DNA of 64,000 bases from assembly GCF_905207245.1 (NCBI RefSeq), contig NZ_CAJLKP010000011.1:42915-106914 (forward strand), written 5' to 3'. Positions within the stretch are counted from its first letter, which is position 1; every line of letters begins with the position of its first letter. The notes under the pieces are model-generated. The model ran no database searches and had not been told where the DNA came from. It saw only the letters and a program-made list of their open reading frames with translations. The DNA is from an uncultured Bacteroides sp. (GTDB taxonomy: Bacteria > Bacteroidota > Bacteroidia > Bacteroidales > Bacteroidaceae). Shown piece by piece: positions 9,173-19,328 of this stretch. A program made the translations under genes and the position numbers.

Positions 9173-12100
9173 TCAATCCATGTTCAGTTTCCGGCTTTCT
9201 TTATACTCAGTTGGGGTAATGCCGTATTGTTGCTTAAAGCATTTACTGAAATAGTGAGAATCATTAAGCCCCACCATGTAAGCTATTTGAGCCATGCTGT
9301 ATTCATCAGTTTCTATCAGTTGGGCGGCACGTTTCATGCGTATTTCTTTCAGGAACTCAACGGGCGATAGTCCGGTCAGTGTTTTCAGCTTCTTAAAGAA
9401 TACGGAGCGGCTCATGTTTACTTCATTGGCAATGTCCTCAACCATGAGGTCGCCGTTATCCAGATGCTTTTCTATGGTCTCCATTACCTTATCCATGAAT
9501 TTCCGGTCGTTGGGAGAGAGGGAGGGAGCCTCTTCTTTTCCTTTGTCCGGTTGTTGCTCAATGGATGTGGGCAACAGGCTGGCACAGAACAATGCCTGCA
9601 ATTTCTTGCGCTGGTCAATCAGATTGAAAATCCGTGCTTTCAGATAAGCTGCACTGAAGGGTTTGGTGATATAATCATCCGCCCCTGATTCCAGACCTTC
9701 TATTCTGCTTTCAATAGTTGACTTGGCTGTAAGCATTACGATAGGAATATGGCTGGTGCTCATGTCTTCGCGAAGCTCACGCACCATCTCAATGCCGTCT
9801 TTCTCGGGCATCATCACGTCGCTGATAATGATATCCGGAAGGTATTTCTTACTCTTTTCCAATCCGATAATTCCATTTTCGGCTTCTATCACATTGAAAT
9901 GCTGGATGAAGATGGTTTTGATGAAGAAGCGTAGTTCTTGATTATCTTCTACAATCAGGATGGTCTCCTTTTCATTATTCAGTTTCTCTTCTTCGCTTTC
10001 GGCAAGGGAGGTTAGTGAGGCATTCATGTATCCCGGAGCAACATCGGTTATGGTGTAATCAGTCAGGATGAACTCAACAGTTTCGTCGAAATGCTCCTTG
10101 CCTTTGGGGAGTTTTACCGTAAAGCAACTTCCTTCACCGGGCTTACTATGGATATTTATCGTTCCGTGATGCATATCAATCAGTTCTTTTGCGAGCGAAA
10201 GACCGATGCCGGTGCTGGCCTGATTGAACAGGTTCTTGTCCACCAGGTTTTCAAAACGGATGAATAACGACTGCTGTTTGCTTTCGGCAATGCCAATGCC
10301 TTGGTCTTCTACCGCAATCACTGCTTCATCTTCTCCGTCCTGCACGATCACTTTAATTTGCTTGCCCTGAGGCGTATACTTGAATGCATTTGATAAAAGG
10401 TTAAATAATATCTTCTCCAGTTTATCCGGGTCCGCCCATATTTTGAGTTGGGAGACTTGCGTAGTCATTCCAAAGTCTATTTGATGTTCGTCTGCCAGCC
10501 TGTTGAAGCTTTCCATAATCTGGCGGGTGAAGGGGATAAGGTCTATCTGCTGCACTCTCATTTTCATCTTCTTGTTCTGGATTTTGCGGAAGTCCAGTAT
10601 CTGATTGACAAGGCGAAGCATACGGTTCGTGTTGCGTTCCACTAACACCAATTGTTCCCTTTCTTCATTATCCAGCTTGCCATGTTGCAATACATGCTCT
10701 ATGGGGCCGGCAATCAGAGTCAACGGCGTGCGCAGTTCATGAGAGATGTTCGTAAAGAAGCGTAACTTAATATCTGAAATCTCCTGTTCAACAGAGACTT
10801 TATGTTTAAGCCTGAAAATTGTAAATAGAATATAGGCGGCTGTGAAAATGACTAACAGGATGAAGAGTACATAGAGAAGATACGCCCAAGGGGTTTCCCA
10901 AAAGGAGGGGAGCACAATGATATTTAATGTGCGTGTATTTTCTACCCATACGCCGTCACTGTTGGTGGAGCGAACCTTCAAGGTATAATGTCCTTTAGGA
11001 AGATTGGTGTAAGTGGCGGTGCGCTGGTTCCCTATATCATTCCAGTTTTTTTCGAACCCTTCCAGTTGGTAGGAGTAAGAAATGTTATCAGGGTATTTCA
11101 TGTCCAACGCTGCAAACTGAATACTGAATCCATTCTTGTCATGAGGCAATGTCAGGAGTTGGGTATCATCGATGTGGGTGGTTAGTATGCCGCCTTCTTC
11201 GGGTGTTACCGTCTTTTCCGCCTGTTGCAGGCGGGTAAAAATGATTGGGGGAGTATAAGTGCTGGTGTGGATTGAATCCGGAAAGAAATAAAGGATACCT
11301 TTCACAGTGTTGAACATCAGATAGTCGGAATGTGTGCGTAGTGCAGCTCCTTCGCTGAAATTAATCCGTCTCGGAAAAACTCTGGAAGGATAGTTTGTGA
11401 TTTTCTCCGTGTTCGGTATAAACTTGCAAAGCTCTTCTTCGGTAGCACACCACAAATTGCCGTCTGCATCTTCTTCGATGGATAATAACACGTCTGAGGG
11501 AAGCCCATTCTTCATGGTATAGGCTTTAAATGTGGCCTGCTCTTTGTCGAGTGATAGTAATCTGTTCAGCCCACCTCCGAAAGTAGCCACATACATTTCT
11601 CCTTTTTGAGTGAAAAAGATATTGTGCACATCATTATTGCTGAGGCTTTGCGGGTTACCCGGTATGCGGCTATAGCGATGGAAAGTGATATTCTCCGGTT
11701 CGCTGAAATCTCCCTCGCACATCAGCAATCCTGTGGCACTGCCTATCCAGATATTGTCTTGGGCATCGGAAGTTATGAAGCGCGTGCGGTAACACTGGGT
11801 AATGGGGTAGTTTTTTAACCGGTTCCGGTAGTTAATGAACCGGGCGGATTCTTCATTCACTCCTTTCTCCAGATAGTTTACTCCGCCCTCAAATGTTGCA
11901 ATCCAGATTCGTTGCTGTTTATCTTCATACAAACTATAGATTTCATTACCACTCAGACTGTATATGTTGTTAGTATCGGCTGTGTATTGCTTCAGGCGAT
12001 AGGTCAATGGTTTGTTTTGGGGAGTGGCTGCAAATAGCCCGTTGCCTTTGGTACCAATCCAGATAGTTCCTTCGTGGTCCTGCGTAATGGCATAGGCAAT

Positions 12101-13594
12101 GCCCAGTTCATCTGTGGTGTGGGGAGAAATGGTTCCTTGTGCTGTAAGATTACCTATGTAGCGTTGTTCTTTGTCGTAAACCCGCACTATCTTATCTTTG
12201 TTTCCGGTCCATAGATATCCGTCACGGTCTTGATAGATAGCACGAATGTTGCTGCCGGGAAATTCAGGATCATCCGGAGCGGCTGTCAAAAGATGGAAGT
12301 GGTTGGTATTGAAAGAGACTTTCTCCAGTCCGTTTCCATACGAGCCCAACCATAGGCTACCTTGTTTGTCTGTGAAAACGGCGGTAACTTTATTGTCGGA
12401 ACTCCATCCGGATTGCAAAGCAGGATTGTAGAATGGCTTTATCCGGTTGTTTTTACGGTCATACCAGGCAAGTCCACCGCCGGAGGGATGCAACCATAAG
12501 GCCCCGTTTATATCTTCATAGATATACATTTCAGGTCGGGAATCGACTATGTCTTTCCCATATTTATCTTTCAGGATGAAGAAATCGAATTGTTCGTTTT
12601 CCGGGTTGAAGTGCGTTACTCCTTTAGTCTTCAGACGTATCCAGACTTCTCCGTTGGAGTCTACATATGCTTCTTTAATCTGATTATCCCTTAATGAAGG
12701 GCAGGTGGCGGTGTTGTAATGACGGAAGTTTTTGCTTTTGAGGTCGTGAATGAAGAAGCCGTCGGAAGCTGTACCGATAAATAGTTTATTGTGCTTCAGT
12801 TGCCGGACAGACTTTATAGAGGAGTGGGTGGTGAATTCCTCTCTTGAAAACTGACCGTTATCGGGGTGGTATTCGTACATCCATCCCCGTTTGGATGTGA
12901 AGTAAATGGCATGTTCATTCTCTAATACGTCATAAAAGGGTTGCTTATCCTTTATGGAGGGAGAGACGAAGTAGGAGGATAGTTGCTCTTCCTCCTTATC
13001 CTTACTCAACCTGTATAACCCGTTTTCTGTAAGTATCCACTGGTTTTGTTGCTTATCTTGAAAGATAGAGTTAATCCGTTCTGAAGATGAGATTTGATGG
13101 GACTTGAAGAAATTTGTAGCTTTCATTTCCCGGGTGTCGGGCTGAATGGTTATGCGGATTAATTCATTGAGTGCAGTAACCACCCATACATCTCCACATG
13201 GAAGCACATATATGTCCTGAGACAGATAGTTTTCATAAGGAATTGCCTGGAATTGCTCGGTTCTTGGATTAAACCGATAAACCTGGTGGTCATAGCTTCG
13301 CACCCAGATATAGCCGTATTTGTCCTCTTTTATGTTGTCCAGGCGGTTGTTGCTTAGTCCGATACTGTCTCCCGGGTGTGCTTTATAGTTCTTGAATGTA
13401 TATCCGTCAAATTTATAAAGTCCGTCCCATGTGGCGAACCACATGATTCCCTTATGGTCTTGCATAATTCCCTGTATGGTTTTTTGTGCAAGCCCATCTT
13501 CAGAGGTATATTGTGTAAAGGTGTGTGGCAATTGCCCCAGGCATAGGGTGATGCCGACTATGCAAAATGTGAATAGTATTCCGATTCGTTTCAT
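9173..13594 (-). CDS. Hybrid two-component system sensor/regulator (HTCS-1)
   Basis: The start is taken at MKRIGILF (13594). The longer reading from 13627 would overlap the upstream esterase stop and put polar residues before the signal peptide. In the 1473-residue product, the periplasmic part (to about 900) carries repeated ligand-sensing propeller blades (DKQGSLWLGSYGNGLEKV-type) and a Y_Y_Y domain. One membrane segment lies near 901-924. Then follow the HisKA dimer (SHELRTPL, His952), an HATPase (NLLSNAFKYTP, GIGLSLAKEL), a receiver (SDVMMPEKDGIE, Asp1259; ADDYITKPF) and a C-terminal AraC-type HTH. It senses a pectin oligosaccharide in the periplasm and activates PUL promoters. It lies 20 bp after esterase copy 2 on the same strand. 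Confidence 0.96.
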   Translation of the reverse strand: MKRIGILFTFCIVGITLCLGQLPHTFTQYTSEDGLAQKTIQGIMQDHKGIMWFATWDGLYKFDGYTFKNYKAHPGDSIGLSNNRLDNIKEDKYGYIWVRSYDHQVYRFNPRTEQFQAIPYENYLSQDIYVLPCGDVWVVTALNELIRITIQPDTREMKATNFFKSHQISSSERINSIFQDKQQNQWILTENGLYRLSKDKEEEQLSSYFVSPSIKDKQPFYDVLENEHAIYFTSKRGWMYEYHPDNGQFSREEFTTHSSIKSVRQLKHNKLFIGTASDGFFIHDLKSKNFRHYNTATCPSLRDNQIKEAYVDSNGEVWIRLKTKGVTHFNPENEQFDFFILKDKYGKDIVDSRPEMYIYEDINGALWLHPSGGGLAWYDRKNNRIKPFYNPALQSGWSSDNKVTAVFTDKQGSLWLGSYGNGLEKVSFNTNHFHLLTAAPDDPEFPGSNIRAIYQDRDGYLWTGNKDKIVRVYDKEQRYIGNLTAQGTISPHTTDELGIAYAITQDHEGTIWIGTKGNGLFAATPQNKPLTYRLKQYTADTNNIYSLSGNEIYSLYEDKQQRIWIATFEGGVNYLEKGVNEESARFINYRNRLKNYPITQCYRTRFITSDAQDNIWIGSATGLLMCEGDFSEPENITFHRYSRIPGNPQSLSNNDVHNIFFTQKGEMYVATFGGGLNRLLSLDKEQATFKAYTMKNGLPSDVLLSIEEDADGNLWCATEEELCKFIPNTEKITNYPSRVFPRRINFSEGAALRTHSDYLMFNTVKGILYFFPDSIHTSTYTPPIIFTRLQQAEKTVTPEEGGILTTHIDDTQLLTLPHDKNGFSIQFAALDMKYPDNISYSYQLEGFEKNWNDIGNQRTATYTNLPKGHYTLKVRSTNSDGVWVENTRTLNIIVLPSFWETPWAYLLYVLFILLVIFTAAYILFTIFRLKHKVSVEQEISDIKLRFFTNISHELRTPLTLIAGPIEHVLQHGKLDNEEREQLVLVERNTNRMLRLVNQILDFRKIQNKKMKMRVQQIDLIPFTRQIMESFNRLADEHQIDFGMTTQVSQLKIWADPDKLEKILFNLLSNAFKYTPQGKQIKVIVQDGEDEAVIAVEDQGIGIAESKQQSLFIRFENLVDKNLFNQASTGIGLSLAKELIDMHHGTINIHSKPGEGSCFTVKLPKGKEHFDETVEFILTDYTITDVAPGYMNASLTSLAESEEEKLNNEKETILIVEDNQELRFFIKTIFIQHFNVIEAENGIIGLEKSKKYLPDIIISDVMMPEKDGIEMVRELREDMSTSHIPIVMLTAKSTIESRIEGLESGADDYITKPFSAAYLKARIFNLIDQRKKLQALFCASLLPTSIEQQPDKGKEEAPSLSPNDRKFMDKVMETIEKHLDNGDLMVEDIANEVNMSRSVFFKKLKTLTGLSPVEFLKEIRMKRAAQLIETDEYSMAQIAYMVGLNDSHYFSKCFKQQYGITPTEYKESRKLNMD

Positions 13595-13614
13595 GATTGG
13601 AGTATGAACTTGAT

Positions 13615-14769
13615 TTATTTCAACCATTTATTAAAGAACTCCAATGTTTCCCGTTGCATCTCTTTATTGAAAAAGTGCTTCTCTTCCCATATTTTAGTAA
13701 CCAGACGGTCGGAGGCTTTCTGGCTCTGCCAAACAGACTGCATGATGCTATAGGCATCTTTTACTCCTTCTACAGGGAATAGTTTGTCTTGGGTACCATT
13801 GAAGAATAAGGTTGGTTTGGGACATGCAATGCTTGCCACGTGCGGATAATCCAGGTAGCGGCGCAGACCGGGTATCAGCATTGAAAAGGCCGAGCCGCCT
13901 TTATTCTGATTATTCGTTAATGTCATCAGATATTCGGTAGTATTCATCCAGCAGATGGAGGCGGAGGCTTTTATGCAGTCGGTGATTGCCGAAAGCATCC
14001 AGGAACGGTAGGCTCCCATTGAGAAACCGAGGCAACCCACTTTGTTCTTATCGACAAATGGGAGCGAAGCAAGGAACTCTGCACTCCGCACATCATCCAT
14101 ATTGATAAAAGCACCCCAAGAACTGCCCATTTGCAGGAAGTTGGAAGCTAAAGCCTGTTGTCCGTCATAATCTACTCCTTCTTTTCGGCCACGTTCTCCC
14201 CAGAACAGAGCATCTATGGATAATACTACGTATCCGTGTTCGGCAAAATAATCTCCTGTATATTGTCCGTCGTAACAATCTACCGCCCACTTGTCGGCAT
14301 CCGCCATTATCTCTGGAGTTACTCCGAACGGGCGTACCATCTTTTCCTTGCCAATAGAAAAGTGGGCTCCGTGGTCATGCAGCATGACAACTGCCGGAAA
14401 AGGGCCTTTACCATCCGGTACTAACAGGTATGCGGGGATACGGTACCATTCTGATACATTGAACATTATTTTCCGGACTTCGTATCCGTTGCGCCGTTCT
14501 GTAGCAACTATTGTCATATCATAATCCGTAGGAACGGGAGGGAGAATCTGCATGCATTCCAATAATACTTCCCGTGCCTGTGAGCGCCACTTATCGAATT
14601 TGCGGACAGAGGAATTTCCCCACGCCATCGGATAAGTGAGCTGTTGTTTTAGTTGCTTGTAGAAAACAGGCATGTTCTTGACGATACCATAAGGAATCGT
14701 ATCTGTTTGAGCAATGGAAGTGAGATGTCCGGAAAGGACTACTAAAAGAATAATTGTAATGTGCCTCAT
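13615..14769 (-). CDS. Secreted alpha/beta-hydrolase esterase, BT1017/CE19-like (copy 2)
   Basis: A 384-residue protein with a signal peptide (ending near TSIAQ). It is a clear paralogue of the esterase at 7966-9108: both share ELTYPMAWG/QLTYPMAWG, the VVMLHDHG oxyanion region, GKEKMVRPFGVTPE, ALFWGERGRKEGVD, GFSMGAYRSWML (nucleophile), NGTQDKLFPVEG (acid) and a His near the C-terminus (EEKHFF). It precedes HTCS-1 by 20 bp, so the pair is probably cotranscribed from the divergent promoter region at 14770-14851. A role in removing methyl or acetyl esters from pectin or RG-II is inferred. Having two copies in one locus suggests different ester positions. Confidence 0.82.
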   Translation of the reverse strand: MRHITIILLVVLSGHLTSIAQTDTIPYGIVKNMPVFYKQLKQQLTYPMAWGNSSVRKFDKWRSQAREVLLECMQILPPVPTDYDMTIVATERRNGYEVRKIMFNVSEWYRIPAYLLVPDGKGPFPAVVMLHDHGAHFSIGKEKMVRPFGVTPEIMADADKWAVDCYDGQYTGDYFAEHGYVVLSIDALFWGERGRKEGVDYDGQQALASNFLQMGSSWGAFINMDDVRSAEFLASLPFVDKNKVGCLGFSMGAYRSWMLSAITDCIKASASICWMNTTEYLMTLTNNQNKGGSAFSMLIPGLRRYLDYPHVASIACPKPTLFFNGTQDKLFPVEGVKDAYSIMQSVWQSQKASDRLVTKIWEEKHFFNKEMQRETLEFFNKWLK

Positions 14770-14851
14770 AGCTTGTGGTTGTTAAAATGCAAACAAAGAT
14801 ACATGAATTTTATATGAATTCCTTATCTTTACCGCATAGAAAAGGCGTGCT
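14770..14851. promoter_or_regulatory. Divergent promoter region between esterase copy 2 and HTCS-2
   Basis: On the - strand, TATCTTTG (14794-14801) matches the Bacteroides -7 box TAnnTTTG and fits transcription of esterase-2/HTCS-1. On the + strand, TATCTTTA (14824-14831) is a near match and fits HTCS-2. The two boxes are only 22 bp apart, so the two units may influence one another. No -33 TTTG is evident for either. Confidence 0.55.
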
Positions 14852-17800
14852 ATGATGAAAAAAATCTTATATCTGATAGTTGGGTTGGTGTGTGCAGTGT
14901 CAGTAAAAGCACAACCGGATTGTTTTTTCACCCATTATTCGTCTGAAGACGGACTTTCTCAGAATACAATAATGAGCATTCTGCAAGACCGCAAAGGGAA
15001 TATGTGGTTTGCTACGTGGGATGGCATTAATAAGTTCAACGGATATTCATTCAAAACGTATAAGGCGCGGCTCGATAACCGCATCGTGCTGAGTCATAAC
15101 CGTGTGGACTATATGACAGAAGATAAGTATGGCTTTCTCTGGTTGCAGACGTATGACAATCATGCCTATCGGTTTGACCCTCGTACAGAAGCGTTTGAGC
15201 GTGTGCCGGGGGAGAATGAAGAGGGTTCTGCTGCCAATATTACAAAGATAAAAGTGCTTCCGGGAGGAACGGTCTGGTTGTTGTCGGAAATTGAAGGATC
15301 CATTCGTGTAACGACCAATCCGCAAGACTATAGTTTGACTTCACAATGGTTTTCCGCTCAATCGGGACAATTCTCTGCAACGCGCGTGTTTCATGTTCAT
15401 GAAGACCGTTCGGGTAATGAATGGATATTATCCGACAATGGATTGGGAATGCTGGCTTCCGGAGAGAAAACGCCGGTCTTTTATTTCTCTGAAACCACAG
15501 AACGGGATAAGAAGGGTGGGCAGGCCTTCTATTCTTGTTTGGAACATGATTCGGAAATCTATTTCGGCTCGGGAAACGGACGTGTGTGGCGCTATCAAAA
15601 AGAGAGCGGGCAGTTTCTGTTATTGCCTCTGGAGGCTTCTTCCCGTGTTGTTTCCATCGATGATACAGATGGAGAGGAGATGATATTTACTACTGCGAGC
15701 GATGGCTTCTTCTCTTACAAGTTTAAGACAAAGGAAATGGAACACTTTCCTGCTTCCCGTTTCCCGAAAGGGGCTATCCATTCTGTTTATGTGGATAAAG
15801 CGTCCGAAGTTTGGTTTGAACAGCACACTCCGGGTTCAATCATGCATTTCAACCCTCGTACCCGAATTTTAAAACGTGAAGAAATGGCTGTGGAGCCTAC
15901 CAGCAGCGACCGTTCACGTCCGGCATTTCATATCCATGAAGATGCTAACGGTGTGCTGTGGGTGCACCCTTATGGCGGAGGTTTCTCCTACTTTGACCGT
16001 GAGAGCAATAGCTTGCGTCCTTTTTATAATAGTCTGTCGGGACACGATTGGCGCTTTTCCAATAAAATTCATGCAGCTTTCTCTGATAGTCAGGGCAATC
16101 TGTGGATGTGTACGCATTCCAAAGGGTTGGAGAAGGTAACATTCCGCCCGTCACAATTCCGGGTGATGACACCGGTTCCTCATGATTATGAATCATTGAG
16201 CAATGAAGTTCGCGCTCTTTGTGAGGATGTAGACCGGAATTTATGGGTTGGTCTGAAAGATGGTAAACTGCGGGTGTATGACAAAAATCGTGTGAACCGG
16301 GGGTACCTGACTGAATCCGGTACTGTTTCGCAAAGTGGTACTCCATTGCGCGGTACTGTGTATTTCATTTTGCAAGATAGTCAACATAACCTTTGGATTG
16401 CAACGAAAGGGGATGGACTGGTAAAAGCTGAAAAACAGAAAAATGCCTATCAGTATAAGATTACCCGTTATCAACATCAGGAAGACGATATTTACAGTTT
16501 GAGTGATGACAATGTTTACTGTGTATACGAAGATGCTCAGGGACGCATTTGGGTAGCTACTTTTGCCGGTGGCGTAAACTATATGACATACGATCAGGGG
16601 GGAAAGGAAGTCTTTGTGAACCACCGTAATAATCTGAAAGGTTATCCTATAGATTATTGCTCTAAAGCCCGCTTCATTACAGGTGATTATCAGGGAAATA
16701 TCTGGATCGGAACTACCATTGGAGCACTGATGATTGATGCAGACTTCAAGACTCCCGAAGATGTGAAGTTCCATCACTTCCTGCGTATTCCGGACAATGA
16801 ACATAGTTTGAGTAACAATGATGTGCATTGGATTGTATCTACTCAGAACAAAGAACTCTTCATCGCTACTTTTGGCGGCGGATTGAATAAACTGGTATCC
16901 TTGGATAAGGAGGGTAATGCTGCATTTAAGTCCTATACAGTGTCTGACGGTCTTCCTTCGGATGTGTTGCTTTCCATACGGGAGGATAAAAATGGTAGTT
17001 TGTGGCTGAGTTCGGAAAACGGAATCAGTAAGTTCATTCCTTCTGAAGAGAAGTTTGAAAACTATGCTGATAAAGAAGTCTTTTTCCGGGCACGTTTCAG
17101 TGAGGCTGCTTCGGAGTATACAGCATCGGGCAATATGCTTTTCGGGGCCAGTACGGGTATCTTTTATTTTAATCCGGATTCCATTTGTAAGAGTAATTAT
17201 GTACCGCCCATTGTTTTCTCCAAGTTGTTGATTGCTAATAGGGACATACTGCCTGGGCAGGGCTCTGTGCTGAAACAAGCTCTGGATGATACGCGAGAAC
17301 TGGTGTTATCGCACAGGGAGAATATCTTTACCATTCAGTTTGCTGCGCTTGATTATTCTGCGCCTTCTGAAGTCCAGTATGCTTATATTCTGGAAGGTTT
17401 TGAGAAGGATTGGAACGCTGTTGGTAAGCAGCGTGTGGCAACTTATACCAATCTTCCGAAAGGGCACTATGTCTTTAAAGTCCGTTCAACGAATGGAGAC
17501 GGGGTGTGGACTGAAAACACACGTACCCTGGATATTGAGATTCTTCCCTCTTTCTGGGAAACTCCGTTTGCTTATTTCCTGTATGTGCTTTTCTTTATCA
17601 TGATTATTGTGGCGGCGGTATATATTTTATTCACGATTTATCGTCTGAAACATGAAGTATCCGTAGAGCAACAGGTGACCGACATGAAACTGCGCTTCTT
17701 CACTGATATTTCTCATGAACTGCGTACCCCGTTAACTCTGATTTCCGGACCTGTGGAGTATGTCCTGGAGAATACTAAGCTTCCGGATGATGCTCGTGAA

Positions 17801-19306
17801 CAGTTGCAGGTTGTGGAACGGAATACGAACCGCATGTTGAGGCTGATTAACCAGATCTTAGATTTTAGGAAAATACAGAATCGGAAGATGAAGATGCAGG
17901 TGCAACGTATCAATGTGGTAGCTTTCACCCGCAAGATAATGGAAAACTTCGAGTCTGTAGCTGAGGAACATCAAATAGACTTCCTGTTCGAAACGGAAAA
18001 GGATGAATTGTATCTTTGGGTAGATGTGGATAAGTTTGAGAAGATAGTATTTAATTTGCTTTCCAATGCCTTTAAATATACTCCGAATGGGAAAATGATT
18101 ACTGTCCTTGTCCGTGAAGATGAGAAAACGGTTTCCGTAGGTGTGGAAGATCAAGGAATAGGTATTGCCGATAATAAGAAAAAGTCTTTATTTGTCCGCT
18201 TCGAAAATCTGGTGGACCGTAACCTGTTCAATCAGTCAAGTACCGGCATTGGTCTGTCACTGGTGAAGGAACTGGTAGAGATGCATAAGGCTATTATTTC
18301 AGTTGACAGTAAGTTGGGTGAGGGTAGTTGTTTCAAAGTTGATTTCCTGAAAGGGAAAGAGCACTATGATGAAACTGTGGAATTTTTGCAGGATGATGCT
18401 ACGGTGGGCATGGAGATTGCAGAGCAGGTCACCGATATTGCAAGTGAAGTGCCGGCTCAACCGGAAGAAGATAATGTGGCCGAAGAAACAGCAGAAGATA
18501 CGGATTCAAAGGGAACCATGTTATTAGTGGAGGACAATTCCGAACTTCGCCTGTTCCTTCGTAGTATTTTTGCTTCGGAATATAGAATTGTGGAGGCAGT
18601 GGATGGTATGCAAGGTTGGAGTAAAGCATTGAAATTCCTTCCGGATATCATTATCAGTGATGTTATGATGCCTGAGAAAGATGGTATCGAAATGACTCGC
18701 GAACTACGTGCAGACATGACAACCAGCCATATTCCCATTGTATTGCTAACAGCCAAGACTTCTATTGAAAGTAAACTGGAGGGATTGGAGTATGGAGCTG
18801 ATGATTATATCACGAAGCCGTTCAGTGCTACTTACCTGAAAGCGCGTGTGAAGAACTTGCTCACCCAACGTCAGAAGTTGCAGGGCATCTATCGTGATAA
18901 CCTGATGACAGGAGCCCCAACAGTTGATTCTACCGAAGAAGCAGTGGAAGAGAAGGGGCCTGAAATGTCTCCTAATGATCGTAAGTTTATGGATAAGTTG
19001 GTAGACCTGATGGAGAAGAATATGGATAACGGTGATCTGGTGGTAGATGATTTGGTGCAGGAACTGGCCGTCAGCCGTTCTGTTTTTTTCAAGAAGTTGA
19101 AGACATTGACAGGTTTGGCACCCATTGAATTTATCAAGGAAATGCGTATCAAGCGTGCTGTTCAGTTCATTGAAACCGGAGAATATTCCATGACGCAGAT
19201 TTCCTATATGGTAGGCATCAACGACCCACGCTATTTCAGTAAATGCTTCAAGCAGAAGATGGGGATGACACCTACGGAATATAGGGACAAGGGGGGGAAG
19301 AAGTAA
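14852..19306 (+). CDS. Hybrid two-component system sensor/regulator (HTCS-2)
   Basis: A 1484-residue paralogue of HTCS-1 with a signal peptide (ending near VKAQ). It has periplasmic propeller blades opening with FFTHYSSEDGLSQNTI, a Y_Y_Y domain, one membrane segment near 905-930, HisKA (SHELRTPL, His955), HATPase (NLLSNAFKYTP), an acidic linker of about 40 residues, a receiver (SDVMMPEKDG, Asp1270; ADDYITKPF) and an AraC HTH (ISYMVGINDPRYFSKCFK). The cytoplasmic half is much closer to HTCS-1 than the sensor half, as expected if the two read different ligands. It is convergent with the GH140 gene, 22 bp away. The start could be Met1 or Met2. Confidence 0.96.
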   Translation: MMKKILYLIVGLVCAVSVKAQPDCFFTHYSSEDGLSQNTIMSILQDRKGNMWFATWDGINKFNGYSFKTYKARLDNRIVLSHNRVDYMTEDKYGFLWLQTYDNHAYRFDPRTEAFERVPGENEEGSAANITKIKVLPGGTVWLLSEIEGSIRVTTNPQDYSLTSQWFSAQSGQFSATRVFHVHEDRSGNEWILSDNGLGMLASGEKTPVFYFSETTERDKKGGQAFYSCLEHDSEIYFGSGNGRVWRYQKESGQFLLLPLEASSRVVSIDDTDGEEMIFTTASDGFFSYKFKTKEMEHFPASRFPKGAIHSVYVDKASEVWFEQHTPGSIMHFNPRTRILKREEMAVEPTSSDRSRPAFHIHEDANGVLWVHPYGGGFSYFDRESNSLRPFYNSLSGHDWRFSNKIHAAFSDSQGNLWMCTHSKGLEKVTFRPSQFRVMTPVPHDYESLSNEVRALCEDVDRNLWVGLKDGKLRVYDKNRVNRGYLTESGTVSQSGTPLRGTVYFILQDSQHNLWIATKGDGLVKAEKQKNAYQYKITRYQHQEDDIYSLSDDNVYCVYEDAQGRIWVATFAGGVNYMTYDQGGKEVFVNHRNNLKGYPIDYCSKARFITGDYQGNIWIGTTIGALMIDADFKTPEDVKFHHFLRIPDNEHSLSNNDVHWIVSTQNKELFIATFGGGLNKLVSLDKEGNAAFKSYTVSDGLPSDVLLSIREDKNGSLWLSSENGISKFIPSEEKFENYADKEVFFRARFSEAASEYTASGNMLFGASTGIFYFNPDSICKSNYVPPIVFSKLLIANRDILPGQGSVLKQALDDTRELVLSHRENIFTIQFAALDYSAPSEVQYAYILEGFEKDWNAVGKQRVATYTNLPKGHYVFKVRSTNGDGVWTENTRTLDIEILPSFWETPFAYFLYVLFFIMIIVAAVYILFTIYRLKHEVSVEQQVTDMKLRFFTDISHELRTPLTLISGPVEYVLENTKLPDDAREQLQVVERNTNRMLRLINQILDFRKIQNRKMKMQVQRINVVAFTRKIMENFESVAEEHQIDFLFETEKDELYLWVDVDKFEKIVFNLLSNAFKYTPNGKMITVLVREDEKTVSVGVEDQGIGIADNKKKSLFVRFENLVDRNLFNQSSTGIGLSLVKELVEMHKAIISVDSKLGEGSCFKVDFLKGKEHYDETVEFLQDDATVGMEIAEQVTDIASEVPAQPEEDNVAEETAEDTDSKGTMLLVEDNSELRLFLRSIFASEYRIVEAVDGMQGWSKALKFLPDIIISDVMMPEKDGIEMTRELRADMTTSHIPIVLLTAKTSIESKLEGLEYGADDYITKPFSATYLKARVKNLLTQRQKLQGIYRDNLMTGAPTVDSTEEAVEEKGPEMSPNDRKFMDKLVDLMEKNMDNGDLVVDDLVQELAVSRSVFFKKLKTLTGLAPIEFIKEMRIKRAVQFIETGEYSMTQISYMVGINDPRYFSKCFKQKMGMTPTEYRDKGGKK

Positions 19307-19328
19307 CTTTATATGTGTTATAAATCAC

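Noticed and set aside
13595..13627. Longer N-terminus of HTCS-1
   Set aside because: It would overlap the stop of esterase copy 2 and place polar residues before the signal peptide; MKRIGILF at 13594 fits better.
19307..19328. Terminator between HTCS-2 and GH140
   Set aside because: The 22-bp gap has no hairpin I can support.
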